From NCBI GenBank assembly GCA_017994695.1, contig JAGOKF010000007.1, forward strand, positions 1 to 64,000: a stretch of DNA of 64,000 bases, given 5' to 3'. A program made the translations under genes and the position numbers. The notes beneath the pieces were generated by a model that saw only the letters and a program-made list of their open reading frames with translations, was not told where the DNA came from and made no database searches. This document shows, piece after piece, positions 1-8,425 of the stretch (positions are counted from its first letter, which is position 1; each line of letters begins with the position of its first letter). This DNA comes from Myxococcota bacterium. GTDB lineage: Bacteria; Myxococcota_A; UBA9042; DTJE01.

Positions 1-143
1 CTCGCCTGCCAGGGCCCGTCCCCGGTCGTCTGTCCCCGGACGGGGAGGATCCCGGCGAGGAACGACGCGACGAACCCGAGGAACATCCGCGCGGCCTTCC
101 CCCGGCTCCGTCCGGCCCCCCCCGCCATTCCTCGCCGCCCCAT
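1..143 (-). CDS. Exported protein, 5' fragment running off the left edge
   Basis: An open minus-strand frame without stops starts at an ATG ending at 143. A GGAGGG Shine-Dalgarno lies five bases upstream, and an in-frame second ATG ends at 128. The first 47 codons give an Arg-rich n-region, then a hydrophobic stretch (MFLGFVASFLAGILP, about residues 20-34), then polar residues, as in a signal peptide or N-terminal anchor. The rest lies outside the window, so no function can be given. The frame is short and the composition is GC-rich, so a chance frame is possible. Confidence 0.45.
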   Translation of the reverse strand, partial: MGRRGMAGGAGRSRGKAARMFLGFVASFLAGILPVRGQTTGDGPWQA

Positions 144-271
144 TCCTGCCCTCCGATCCCTCCCCGGCCCCGTCGTCCCGTTCGCCGGCTTCGGACAACC
201 CGCGGCGGCCCCGAAACCCGGCCCGCCGACGGGGCATTCTACATCGTCGGGGCTCCGACCGGATGCGCTTG

Positions 272-280
272 TGCTAGCAT
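272..280 (+). promoter_or_regulatory. Candidate extended -10 promoter for the nitroreductase/TetR pair
   Basis: TGC at 272-274 is followed by TAGCAT at 275-280, 18 bases before the start codon. No good -35 is visible 16-18 bases upstream. The TGC-TAGnAT form recurs upstream of other genes in the window (26924, 53542, 61395), which supports it as a local promoter type. Confidence 0.35.
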
Positions 281-298
281 CCCGGCAGGAGGCTTGCG

Positions 299-943
299 AT
301 GAACGAGTCCCAGGCCCGGCAAGAAGACGCGCGCCCCCTCCTCCGCTTCCCCCTGCCGCCCCCCCGCACCACCGGTGGGCCCGCTCTGTCGGAGGCCCTG
401 GCTTCCCGGGCTTCCCTGCGGCGGTTCCTGGCCTCCCCCGTGTCCCGGGAGGACCTCGCCCAGATCCTCTGGGCCACCGACGGCGTGATCCCCGGCACCG
501 GCCGGAGGGCCGCTCCCTCGGCCGGGGGGACCTATCCGCTGGAGGTCCGGGCGGTGCTGGGGGACGTCCCGGGCCTGCCGCCGGGGATCCATCGCTACCT
601 CCCCGGGGAGCATTCCATCGAGCAGGAATCCGAGGGGGACCGGCGCACGGAACTGATGGCGGCCACGGTGGGACAGGCGGACCTGGCCGTGGCGCCGGTC
701 ATTGTGGTGATCTCGGCGGTGCCCGATCGGACCACCGCCCGGTACGGACCCCGGGGGATCCCCTACGTTCTGCTGGAGGCCGGTCACGCGGCCCAGAACC
801 TGTGCCTCCAGGTGACCGCCCTGGGCCTGGGAACGGTGCCCATCGGGGCCTTCCGGGACGACGCGCTGCGACGGGTCCTGTCGCTTCATCCCGACGAGCA
901 GCCCCTCTACCTGCTGCCCGTCGGCCTGCCCTTGCTCGGCTAG
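299..943 (+). CDS. SagB-type nitroreductase family oxidoreductase
   Basis: This 214-residue protein belongs to the FMN-dependent nitroreductase superfamily, SagB/ThcOx-type branch. The family signs are an N-terminal SLRRF segment, an LLWAxxG-like stretch (ILWATDG), then RRAAPSAGGTYPLE and a GIHRYLP strand. The C-terminal half has EAGHAAQN and LGLGTVPIGAF, the typical FMN and dimer-interface segments. The start follows an AGGAGG at 287-292. SagB proteins can oxidise azolines in RiPP clusters, but here no precursor peptide, cyclodehydratase or transporter is adjacent, so the substrate is open. It is 15 bases from a TetR gene and probably co-transcribed with it. Small-molecule or quinone reduction under TetR control is the simplest guess. 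Confidence 0.85.
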   Translation: MNESQARQEDARPLLRFPLPPPRTTGGPALSEALASRASLRRFLASPVSREDLAQILWATDGVIPGTGRRAAPSAGGTYPLEVRAVLGDVPGLPPGIHRYLPGEHSIEQESEGDRRTELMAATVGQADLAVAPVIVVISAVPDRTTARYGPRGIPYVLLEAGHAAQNLCLQVTALGLGTVPIGAFRDDALRRVLSLHPDEQPLYLLPVGLPLLG

Positions 944-958
944 GAGGAACCGCGTCCC

Positions 959-1597
959 ATGCCCTCGGAACTCCGCAAGGAACGGGACCGGGCGCGAACG
1001 GAGCGGCGCCGCCAGGCCCTGCTGGATGCCGCGGCACGGGTCTTCGTCCGCCACGGATTCCACCGCACCCTCGTGTCGGACATCGCCCGGGAGGCCCAGG
1101 TCGGCCAGGGGACCTTCTATCGGCATTTCCCGGACAAGACCGCGATCTTCGTGGCGCTGATGGACCGCTTCCTGGGGACCCTCTTTGAAGGGTTCGCGGA
1201 GATGTCCGAGCGCCGCCCCTCGAACCTGGACGAGTACCGGGAGGCGTCGGTGCGGGCTCTGATGCGCCTGGCGACGCACCTCGAGCGGAACCGGGAACTG
1301 GCCGTGATGCTGCTGCGGGAGGCCCCCTCGGTGGGGCCCGACGCCGAGGAACGCCTGGAAAACCTCTACCAGGGCCTCGCGGACCTGGCCCGGACCTTCC
1401 TGGACCATGCCATCGCAGAGGGTTTCGCGCCCCCGTGCGACTCGACGCTGGTGTCCCAGGCCATCGTCGCCCTGGGAACGGCGATGGCCCACCGGTGGTG
1501 GTCTGGCAGACTGGCCGGTTTCACCGTGGAGCAGGTGATCACGGGGCTGGTGGACTTCGCCTTCCTGGGCCTCTCCGGCGGCCCCCGGGTCCGTTGA
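959..1597 (+). CDS. TetR/AcrR family transcriptional regulator
   Basis: A 212-residue regulator. Residues about 15-60 form the N-terminal TetR helix-turn-helix with the usual pattern: LLDAAARVFVRHGF, then VSDIAREAQVGQGTFYRHF, then DKTAIFVALM. The C-terminal helical ligand domain is unspecific. It lies 15 bases behind the nitroreductase in the same direction, so it may autoregulate the pair in response to a small hydrophobic ligand, as is usual in the family. No palindromic operator was convincing upstream of the nitroreductase gene. The ligand cannot be inferred. Confidence 0.9.
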   Translation: MPSELRKERDRARTERRRQALLDAAARVFVRHGFHRTLVSDIAREAQVGQGTFYRHFPDKTAIFVALMDRFLGTLFEGFAEMSERRPSNLDEYREASVRALMRLATHLERNRELAVMLLREAPSVGPDAEERLENLYQGLADLARTFLDHAIAEGFAPPCDSTLVSQAIVALGTAMAHRWWSGRLAGFTVEQVITGLVDFAFLGLSGGPRVR

Positions 1598-1623
1598 AGG
1601 CCCATCCCCTTTTCCCATAGAAT
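1594..1623 (+). promoter_or_regulatory. Sigma70-like promoter for the cysteine-repeat lipoprotein
   Basis: TTGAAG (1594-1599) and TAGAAT (1618-1623) are separated by 18 bases and lie just before the Shine-Dalgarno and start of the lipoprotein gene. The -35 overlaps the stop codon of the preceding TetR gene. Confidence 0.5.
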
Positions 1624-1678
1624 CCTCTTCTGGACGAACCGACGGCGATCCGTGAAGGGAACCTTCCAGGAGGAAGCC

Positions 1679-4600
1679 ATGAACAGCCGTTCCACCCTGT
1701 GGCCGCTCTGCTGCGCGCTGGTGCTGGCCTGCGGCGGGGGACAGTCCCCGGCCATCGACGTCACGACCGGGGACACCCCCCCGTCGGACCTTGCCGGGGA
1801 CCAGGCACCGGAAGACCTGGCGGTCCCGGACCAGGGTCGGGACCTCCCCCAGGACTCGCCTGGGGATCCGGGAACCGACGTCCCGGTGCCGGACATCGTT
1901 GACCCGGGTCCCGGGGGCGACCTTCCCCCGGACGTGCCCCAGCAGCGATGCGACAAGGACGACGACTGCGAGGCGGCCGTCGTCCCGATCTGCCATGCCC
2001 TGCGGTGCGACCTGGACACCCACCTCTGCGTGATGGCGGTGCTCGACGGCACGCCCTGCGATCCCCTCTCGGCCTGCGAGGTCCAGGGCACCTGCCGCCA
2101 GGGGGAGTGCCGGGGAGAACCCCGCAACTGCGACGACCGGAATGACTGTACCGAGGATTCGTGCGATCCGGCGACGGGATGCATCCACGACCCCGCGGAA
2201 GGCCCGTGCGACGACGGCAACGCCTGCACCGAGGACGATCGCTGCGTGGACGGGGCATGCCAGGGGACGCCGACCATCACGTGCGCCTGCCGGCAGGACG
2301 AGGAGTGCGCCGCCTTCGAGGACGGGGACTTTTGCAACGGGACCCTCCGGTGCATCGACTCCCTCTGCCAGGTGGCCCCGGAGACCGTGGTCCAATGCGA
2401 CCCTTCCGAGGACACCTTCTGCCGGGCGAACACCTGCATCCCGGAGACCGGACTCTGCGCGATGGCCCCGGTCCACGATGGCGAAGCCTGCAACGACGGC
2501 GATGCCTGCACGGTCGGGGACCTCTGCCAGGACGGGAACTGCCAGCCCGGGGAACCGGCGGTCTGCGAGGACCGGAATCCCTGCACCGTCGACTCGTGCG
2601 ATCCGGTCCTCGGGTGCGTCTTCCAGGCGGTGCCGGGTTCCTGCGACGACGGCAACGCCTGCACCGACGACGACCAGTGCGTGTCGGGCCTCTGCCTGGG
2701 CACCCAGGTGACCTGCGACGACGACAACCCCTGCACCCAGGACTACTGCGACCCCGCCCGGGGATGCCAGGTGCGTGATGTCGAGGGCCCCTGCAACGAC
2801 GGGGACGTCTGCACCATCGGAGATTTCTGCAGCGGGGGGACCTGCCAGCCGGGCCTGGAGGCCCTTCAGTGCGACGACGGCAACCTCTGCACCGCCGACA
2901 CCTGCGACCCGGTGGACGGGTGCCTGTACCGGGTGCGGGACGGCGAGGCCTGCGACGACGTCAACGCCTGCACCGTGGAGGACCGGTGTGCCGGTCTCCT
3001 CTGCATCGGGGACCCGGCGCCGGACTGCGACGACGGCAACCTCTGCACCATCGACTCCTGTGACCCCGGCACCGGATGCGTCTTCGTCATCCGGGAGGGC
3101 ATGGCCTGCGACGACCTCGACCGTTGCACCCAGAACGAACGCTGCACCGCCGAGGGCCTCTGCGCCGGAAGCCCCATCCGGTGCGACGACGGCAATTCGT
3201 GCACCCGGAACGACTGCGATCCGGCCACCGGCTGCACCTTTGTCTCCCTGGGAGAGGGCAGCCCCTGCGACGACGGGAATGCCTGCACTCTCGGGGACAC
3301 CTGCGGCGCCGAGGACCGCTGCATGCCCGGCCCGGCCAGGGTCTGCCCCGCTGACGACAACCCCTGCACCGCGGAGGTCTGCGCGGCCAGCACGGGCGAC
3401 TGCGTCTCGGTCCCGCTCCCCGGGACCTGCGACGACGGCAACCCCTGCACGATCGGGGACCTCTGCGTGGACGGCCGTTGCACCGGCGGGAACCAGAGCC
3501 TGTCCTGCGACGACGGCAACCTCTGCACGCTGGACACCTGCGACCCGGAGGCCGGGTGCCTGAACCTCCCCCTGCTGGACGGGACGCTCTGCGACGATGA
3601 AAGCGCCTGCACGGTCAACGACCGGTGCCTCGGGGGGATCTGCACCGGGGAAGGCATCACCTGCCCGCCGTCGCCCATTCCCTGCACGCGCTACGTCTGC
3701 CAGAACCCCGAGGTGGGCTGCCAGCTGGAGGTGGTGCCAGACGGGACGCCCTGCGACGACGGCAACTTCTGTACCCTGGCAGAGCAGTGCCAGATGGGCA
3801 TCTGCAAGGCGGTGCTGACCACCTCGTGCGGCGACGGCAATCCCTGCACCACCGACGTCTGCAGGCCCGAGACCGGGGAGTGCGTCCACGGCTTCAACAC
3901 CCTGCCCTGCGAGGACGGCAACCTCTGCACCCAGAACGACGTCTGCGACGGCGCGGGGCGCTGCATTCCCGGAACCCAGGTGACCTGCGACGACGGCAAT
4001 CTCTGCACCGCCGACATCTGCGACCCGGCCCTGGGCTGCATCTTCCGGCCCATCGACGGCCTTCCCTGCGACGACGGCAACCAGTGCACCGTCGGCGACC
4101 GCTGCCTGGACGGCGCCTGCACCCCGACCGGCAACGTGTTCTGCGACGACGGGAAGGTCTGCACCTCCGACCGGTGCGATCCCGCCCGGGGCTGCATCTT
4201 CGAACCCTTGCAAAGCGGAACCCCCTGCGAGGACGGCAACCGGTGCACCACCAGGGACTACTGCGACGCCAACGGCACCTGCCTCCCGGGACCCGCCCTG
4301 AACTGCGATGACGGCAACGTCTGCACGACGGATTCCTGCGACCCGCGGAACGGCTGCCTGCACGTCAACAACACGCTGCGGTGCGACGACGGCAATGCCT
4401 GCACCGAGAACGACCAGTGCGGCGGGGGCACCTGCCAGGGCAAGCCCGTGAACTGCTGGAACAACAACCCCTGCCTGCTTCCCGGGTGCGATCCGGCGGT
4501 CGGGTGCGTCTACTCGGCGGCCACGGGCGTCCCCTGCGACGACGGCAACGCCTGCACGGTGAAGGACCAGTGCACCGCGTCGGGGACCTGCGCCGGGGCG

Positions 4601-5056
4601 CCCATCAACCCCGACGACGGCAACCCCTGCACGTCGGAGGTCTGCGACCCGGTCCGGGGAATCATCCGGAACAACCTCAGCGGAGGGTCCTGCCGCGTGC
4701 CGTCCTTCCCGTACACCGGCACCTGTTCGAACGGGGTCTGCACCTCCCTCTGCGTCACTTCCTGCAACGCCGACGGATCCCCCTGCACCTACGACTGGTG
4801 TGCCGGCAGGTCCTGCCACCACGACGTCGCCGCCGGACCCGCCTGCTCCGACGGCAACGGGTGCACGACCGCCGACGTGTGCCAGTCCAGTGGCCAGTGC
4901 CAGGGCACGGTGGTGATCTGCGACGATCGCAACCCCTGCACGAAGGACAGCTGCTCGGCGACGGGCGCCCAGTCGGGCTGCCAGTACATCCGGCTGGAGA
5001 ACGCCGCACCCTGCCCGGAGGGCCACTGCTGGTTCGGGGTCTGCCTGCCCCTGTGA
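1679..5056 (+). CDS. Cysteine-rich CDDGN-repeat lipoprotein
   Basis: A protein of 1125 residues when started at the ATG that follows AGGAGG (1668-1673). The N-terminus is a lipoprotein signal with lipobox LVLAC (Cys at about residue 18). A linker of about 65 residues, rich in Asp, Pro and Gly, follows. The rest is about 30 cysteine half-units. Type A reads CDDGNxCTxxDxCxxGxCxG and type B reads CDDGNxCTxDxCDPxxGC, and they mostly alternate. Such repeats are common in large outer-surface or secreted proteins of Myxococcota and relatives. Each unit probably closes its own disulfides and may bind a metal through its acidic loop. No enzymatic domain is visible, so a stalk, adhesin or shield role is an inference. 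The gene stands alone, with its own promoter and a strong hairpin behind it. Confidence 0.85.
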   Translation: MNSRSTLWPLCCALVLACGGGQSPAIDVTTGDTPPSDLAGDQAPEDLAVPDQGRDLPQDSPGDPGTDVPVPDIVDPGPGGDLPPDVPQQRCDKDDDCEAAVVPICHALRCDLDTHLCVMAVLDGTPCDPLSACEVQGTCRQGECRGEPRNCDDRNDCTEDSCDPATGCIHDPAEGPCDDGNACTEDDRCVDGACQGTPTITCACRQDEECAAFEDGDFCNGTLRCIDSLCQVAPETVVQCDPSEDTFCRANTCIPETGLCAMAPVHDGEACNDGDACTVGDLCQDGNCQPGEPAVCEDRNPCTVDSCDPVLGCVFQAVPGSCDDGNACTDDDQCVSGLCLGTQVTCDDDNPCTQDYCDPARGCQVRDVEGPCNDGDVCTIGDFCSGGTCQPGLEALQCDDGNLCTADTCDPVDGCLYRVRDGEACDDVNACTVEDRCAGLLCIGDPAPDCDDGNLCTIDSCDPGTGCVFVIREGMACDDLDRCTQNERCTAEGLCAGSPIRCDDGNSCTRNDCDPATGCTFVSLGEGSPCDDGNACTLGDTCGAEDRCMPGPARVCPADDNPCTAEVCAASTGDCVSVPLPGTCDDGNPCTIGDLCVDGRCTGGNQSLSCDDGNLCTLDTCDPEAGCLNLPLLDGTLCDDESACTVNDRCLGGICTGEGITCPPSPIPCTRYVCQNPEVGCQLEVVPDGTPCDDGNFCTLAEQCQMGICKAVLTTSCGDGNPCTTDVCRPETGECVHGFNTLPCEDGNLCTQNDVCDGAGRCIPGTQVTCDDGNLCTADICDPALGCIFRPIDGLPCDDGNQCTVGDRCLDGACTPTGNVFCDDGKVCTSDRCDPARGCIFEPLQSGTPCEDGNRCTTRDYCDANGTCLPGPALNCDDGNVCTTDSCDPRNGCLHVNNTLRCDDGNACTENDQCGGGTCQGKPVNCWNNNPCLLPGCDPAVGCVYSAATGVPCDDGNACTVKDQCTASGTCAGAPINPDDGNPCTSEVCDPVRGIIRNNLSGGSCRVPSFPYTGTCSNGVCTSLCVTSCNADGSPCTYDWCAGRSCHHDVAAGPACSDGNGCTTADVCQSSGQCQGTVVICDDRNPCTKDSCSATGAQSGCQYIRLENAAPCPEGHCWFGVCLPL

Positions 5057-5069
5057 CCTTCCCGTCCAC

Positions 5070-5103
5070 GGGAACCGCCCGGGGCCTTCCCCGGGCGGTT
5101 CCC
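5070..5103. terminator. Perfect 15-bp hairpin between convergent genes
   Basis: The arms at 5070-5084 and 5089-5103 are perfectly complementary, with a four-base loop. The hairpin lies 14 bases after the lipoprotein stop and 43 bases after the end of the convergent minus-strand operon. No T-run follows on either strand, so it would act as a T-less, possibly bidirectional terminator or as a 3' end stabiliser. Confidence 0.6.
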
Positions 5104-5146
5104 CGGGACGACCTGCCTCCTGGGAACACGGGCACATCCCCTGCCG

Positions 5147-5731
5147 TCAGGGGTCCGGGCCGTTCCGGTTCCGGAGGATACCCGGGTCCGGGACAGGCAG
5201 ATCCCGCCACTTCAGGCCCCGGGAACGGACCCAGGCCGCCAGGCCACCGGGCAGGTCCTCCCGGGGCAGTTCCCGGGCCACCGCCAGAGGCAGGGCCACC
5301 GGATGGCCGCACCGGCCCTCCCGGCAGGGTCTCCAGGGGTGTCCTTCATCGTGCCGCAACGCTTCGATCAGGGCCGCCACGGTCCCGGGCAGGACCTCGG
5401 GGTGATCCACCGGGAAGACCAGCAGGCCCGGCGCCTCGGGAGGAATGGCGTCCACGCCGCACCCGAGGGAGGACAGCATGCCCCGGGAGGGATCCGGGTT
5501 GACGACCAGGGCCAGGCCGGGCGGCGCCACGGCCTCGGCCCGGAACCGATCGGGCGGCCGGACCACCGCGACCACGGGCCAGGCGCCTCCGGCCAGGGCC
5601 ACCGAGGCCACCCGGGAAAGGAAGGACTCCGGGAGGCCGGAAACGGGGTCCGCGAAGGTGCGGAAGGCCTTGGGACCGCCGGCTCGACGCCCCTCGCCGG
5701 CGGCCAGGATCACGCAGGCGATGGACGGCAT
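5147..5731 (-). CDS. MocA/MobA-like NTP transferase (probable molybdenum cofactor cytidylyltransferase)
   Basis: A 194-residue protein with the nucleotidyltransferase signature VILAAGEGRRAGGPKAF at residues 8-24 and a metal-binding acidic strand (LVFPVDHPE, about 105-112). GHPVAL follows near 142. This is the layout of MocA, which turns molybdopterin into the cytosine dinucleotide form used by xanthine dehydrogenase-family enzymes. In E. coli mocA also lies beside the xdh/ssnA genes. It is the last gene of the operon, 41 bases behind the PLP lyase, and starts after GGAGG. An inositol-phosphate or sugar nucleotidyltransferase is possible on fold alone. The Mo-enzyme two to three genes away makes MocA the best reading. 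Confidence 0.75.
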   Translation of the reverse strand: MPSIACVILAAGEGRRAGGPKAFRTFADPVSGLPESFLSRVASVALAGGAWPVVAVVRPPDRFRAEAVAPPGLALVVNPDPSRGMLSSLGCGVDAIPPEAPGLLVFPVDHPEVLPGTVAALIEALRHDEGHPWRPCREGRCGHPVALPLAVARELPREDLPGGLAAWVRSRGLKWRDLPVPDPGILRNRNGPDP

Positions 5732-5772
5732 GGCGCCTCCAGACTCCGGCAGGACCGGGCCCGCCGGGGCAC

Positions 5773-7230
5773 TCAAGAGGCCAGGACGTCCCGGTTGAAG
5801 GCCTCGATGGCCGCCTCCAGGGCCGGGACCTCCTCCTCGAAGGTCCGCTGCCAGAAGGCCGGATCCCACAGTTCCTCCAGGGCCTCGGAGGTCTTCCCCT
5901 GCTGCTCGACCCAGGTGTAGTACTTCAGGTTGTGCAGGGCCCTCCGGCCCCGGAAATCCAGTTCCCGGAACCAGTCGGTGCGTTGCCGGAGCAGGCTCCC
6001 CTCGAAGTCCCGGGCCGCCCGGACCTCGCCGTAGGTGCCCCGGTCCTCCCGGAGTTCCGCCACCCGGGACCCGTACATCTCCGCCGAGTCGGTGAAGACC
6101 GTCAACACGACGTCCCGGGGCCCCAGGTCCCACCACTTCGCCGCCTTCACGGCCGCCAGCAGGTTGCCGATCCCCGAAATGCCCAGCAGCGGCAGCCGGG
6201 AGACCACCTCCTCGGGGACCCCCTCCCGGCACAGGAAGGCCTGCCCGGACTCCTCGTTGAACAACCGCAGCAGGCGCATGCAGTCCTCGTCGTCGATGGC
6301 GGCCACCCCGTCGGTGTTGCGGACGTTGTGGACCCACGGGACGTGCTTGTCGCCGATGCCCTCGATGCGGTGCGCCCCGAACCCGTTCAGGAACAGGGTG
6401 GGGCACTGGAGGGCCTCCGAGGCCACCACGAAGGTCCCGGGGCGCCGGGCCTTCAGGAAGTCCCCGGCCGCGATGGTGCCGGCGGATCCCGTGGCGGACA
6501 CGAAGCCCGCCAGTCGCAGGCCCTCCCCGGCCAGGGCCTCGAAGGCCTCCAGCAGCGCCGGCCCGGTCACCTGGTAGTGGAACAGCGGGTTCCCGAACTC
6601 GTCGAACTGGTTCAGGATCACGTTCGCCGGGTCCTTCCGCAACTCCCAGCACTTGTCGTAGATCTCCTTCACGTTGGACTCGGTCCCGGGGGTGGCGATC
6701 ACCTCGGCCCCGATGCTCCGCAGCCACTCGAACCGCTCCCGGGACATCCCCTCGGGAAGGATCGCGACGGCGGTGCAGGCCAGGAGGGCGCAGTCGAAGG
6801 CCCCCCCTCGGCAGTAGTTCCCCGTGGAGGGCCACACGGCCCGGTCCCGGGTGGGATCGAAGGCCCCCGTGACCAGCCGTGGCGCCAGGCAGCCGTAGGC
6901 GGCCCCGACCTTGTGGGCCCCGGTGGGGAACCACTTGCCCACCAGCCCGGCGATCCGGCAGGGCACGCCGGTCAGGGCCGGAGGCAGTTCCAGGACGTTC
7001 ACGGGGCCGAAGCCCCCGGTCACGGGGTCGTTCTTCCAGGTGATCCGGAACAGGTTCCGGGGATTCACGTCCCAGAGGCCGACCCCCGCCAGGGACTCGC
7101 GGATCGGGGCCGGGATCCGGGACGGATCCCGCATCTGGGCCAGCGTCGGCAACAGGATTCCCCGCTCGCGGCATCGGGCCACGGTCCGGGCTCTCACCTC
7201 CGGGTTCCCCTCGGGCAGTATCACCGACAT
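5773..7230 (-). CDS. Fold-type II PLP-dependent lyase of the yge-type operon
   Basis: A 485-residue enzyme of the cysteine synthase / diaminopropionate ammonia-lyase superfamily. FPTGAHKVGAAYG places the PLP lysine at residue 107, and STGNYCRGG forms the asparagine and phosphate-loop region. Family members act on beta-substituted amino acids by elimination. In yge clusters the corresponding step is YgeX, which degrades 2,3-diaminopropionate to pyruvate and ammonia. This protein is about 90 residues longer than YgeX and does not look like a close ortholog. Its role as the ammonia-lyase is therefore an inference from position next to ygeW. The chosen ATG follows a GGGGGGAA stretch and avoids overlap with ygeW that an upstream frame start would create. 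Confidence 0.75.
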   Translation of the reverse strand: MSVILPEGNPEVRARTVARCRERGILLPTLAQMRDPSRIPAPIRESLAGVGLWDVNPRNLFRITWKNDPVTGGFGPVNVLELPPALTGVPCRIAGLVGKWFPTGAHKVGAAYGCLAPRLVTGAFDPTRDRAVWPSTGNYCRGGAFDCALLACTAVAILPEGMSRERFEWLRSIGAEVIATPGTESNVKEIYDKCWELRKDPANVILNQFDEFGNPLFHYQVTGPALLEAFEALAGEGLRLAGFVSATGSAGTIAAGDFLKARRPGTFVVASEALQCPTLFLNGFGAHRIEGIGDKHVPWVHNVRNTDGVAAIDDEDCMRLLRLFNEESGQAFLCREGVPEEVVSRLPLLGISGIGNLLAAVKAAKWWDLGPRDVVLTVFTDSAEMYGSRVAELREDRGTYGEVRAARDFEGSLLRQRTDWFRELDFRGRRALHNLKYYTWVEQQGKTSEALEELWDPAFWQRTFEEEVPALEAAIEAFNRDVLAS

Positions 7231-7243
7231 CGTTCTTCCCCCC

Positions 7244-8425
7244 CTACAGCCCGATCCGGGCACGGTTGCGATCCGCGAGGCCCCGGACCGTCCCGGCCAG
7301 GTCCGGAAACCGGGCCGCCAGCATCATCGCGGCGATCACGAAGGGCTTGTAGCCGGCCTCCCGGTAGGTCCCCAGGCGCGCCTTCTCGAAGACCGTCGCC
7401 GAGACCTCCCCCTGGCGGCACGAGACGCCGGAGATGTCGGCGGGAAGGCAGTGCATGTAGAGGGCCTCCCCCCCGGCGGTCCGGGCCATCCGGGCCTCGT
7501 CGCATTCCCAGTCGGCGTGCCGGGCGTTTTCGGCCAGGGCCTCCTTCTCCAGTTCCTTCAGCCCCTCCCGGTCCCCCCGGTGGAGCAGTTCGGTCCGGCG
7601 TTCCATCACCCGGAACGGCGCCCAGGACTTGGGATAGACCACATGGGCCCCCTCGAAGGCCTCGTCCATCGAGTGGACCACCCGGAAGGCGCCCCCCGAC
7701 TCCCCGGCCTGCCGCCGGGCCAGATCCACCACCTCGGGCAGGAGGTCGTACCCCTCCGGGTAGGCCAGCGTCACCTCCATCCCGAACCGGGTCATCAGGC
7801 CGATGATTCCCTGGGGCACGGACAGGGGCTTGCCGTAGGACGGGGAGTAGGCCCAGGTCATCGCCAGCCGCTTGCCCCGGAGGGCCTCGAAGGAACCGAA
7901 GTGCCTCTTCAGGTGCAGCAGGTCGGCCATCGACTGGGTCGGGTGGTCCACGTCGCACTGGAGGTTCACCAGGGTCGGGCGTTGGGGCAGCACCCCCTGG
8001 TCGTATCCTTCCTGGACCGCCTGGGCCACCTCTCGCATGTAGGCGTTGCCCTCCCGGAGGAACTTGTCGTCCCGGATGCCGATCACCTCGGTCAGGAACG
8101 AGATCATGTTCGCGGTCTCCCGGACCGTCTCGCCGTGGCTCACCTGGGACTTCTCCTCGTCCAGGTCCGCCACCGCCAGGCCCAGCAGGTTGGCCGCCGA
8201 GGCGAAGGAGAACCGCGTCCGGGTGGACTGGTCCCGGAAGATGCTGATGGCCAGGCCCGACTCGAAGACCCGGAGGCTGGCCCCCGCCCGATGGAGGGCC
8301 TGCAGCACCTCGGCCGCCGTCGCGATGGCCCGGATCTCGTCCAGCGTCCTCTCCCAGGTCCACAGGAAGTCCTTCCCATGCAGGTCCGTCTTCCACTGCG
8401 CCAGTTCTTCAAGCAGCCGTTCCAT
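7244..8425 (-). CDS. ygeW: Knotted carbamoyltransferase YgeW
   Basis: A 393-residue protein, the size of E. coli YgeW. It has the aspartate/ornithine transcarbamylase motifs: FRDQSTRTRFSF (carbamoyl-phosphate loop, STRTR at 67-71), DVDHPTQSMADLLHL (HPTQ), and HCLPAD near the C-terminus. The insertion pattern and the long N-terminal helix fit the YgeW group rather than ArgF or PyrB. The natural acceptor of YgeW is not firmly established. In the operon it most plausibly runs in the phosphorolytic direction, releasing carbamoyl phosphate from a ureido compound for ATP formation. No carbamate kinase gene lies in the window. Its start overlaps the end of the 2Fe-2S gene by 17 bases, which indicates translational coupling. 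Confidence 0.9.
   Translation of the reverse strand: MERLLEELAQWKTDLHGKDFLWTWERTLDEIRAIATAAEVLQALHRAGASLRVFESGLAISIFRDQSTRTRFSFASAANLLGLAVADLDEEKSQVSHGETVRETANMISFLTEVIGIRDDKFLREGNAYMREVAQAVQEGYDQGVLPQRPTLVNLQCDVDHPTQSMADLLHLKRHFGSFEALRGKRLAMTWAYSPSYGKPLSVPQGIIGLMTRFGMEVTLAYPEGYDLLPEVVDLARRQAGESGGAFRVVHSMDEAFEGAHVVYPKSWAPFRVMERRTELLHRGDREGLKELEKEALAENARHADWECDEARMARTAGGEALYMHCLPADISGVSCRQGEVSATVFEKARLGTYREAGYKPFVIAAMMLAARFPDLAGTVRGLADRNRARIGL

Noticed and set aside
299-1597. A SagB-based RiPP biosynthetic cluster
   Set aside because: No precursor peptide, cyclodehydratase or export gene lies next to it.
239-5137. A 1632-codon open frame on the minus strand, opposite the cysteine-repeat lipoprotein
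   Set aside because: It mirrors the repeats on the other strand, has no start signals or recognisable domains, and its composition (GVAVVAG-type repeats) is simply the reverse reading of CDDGN codons.
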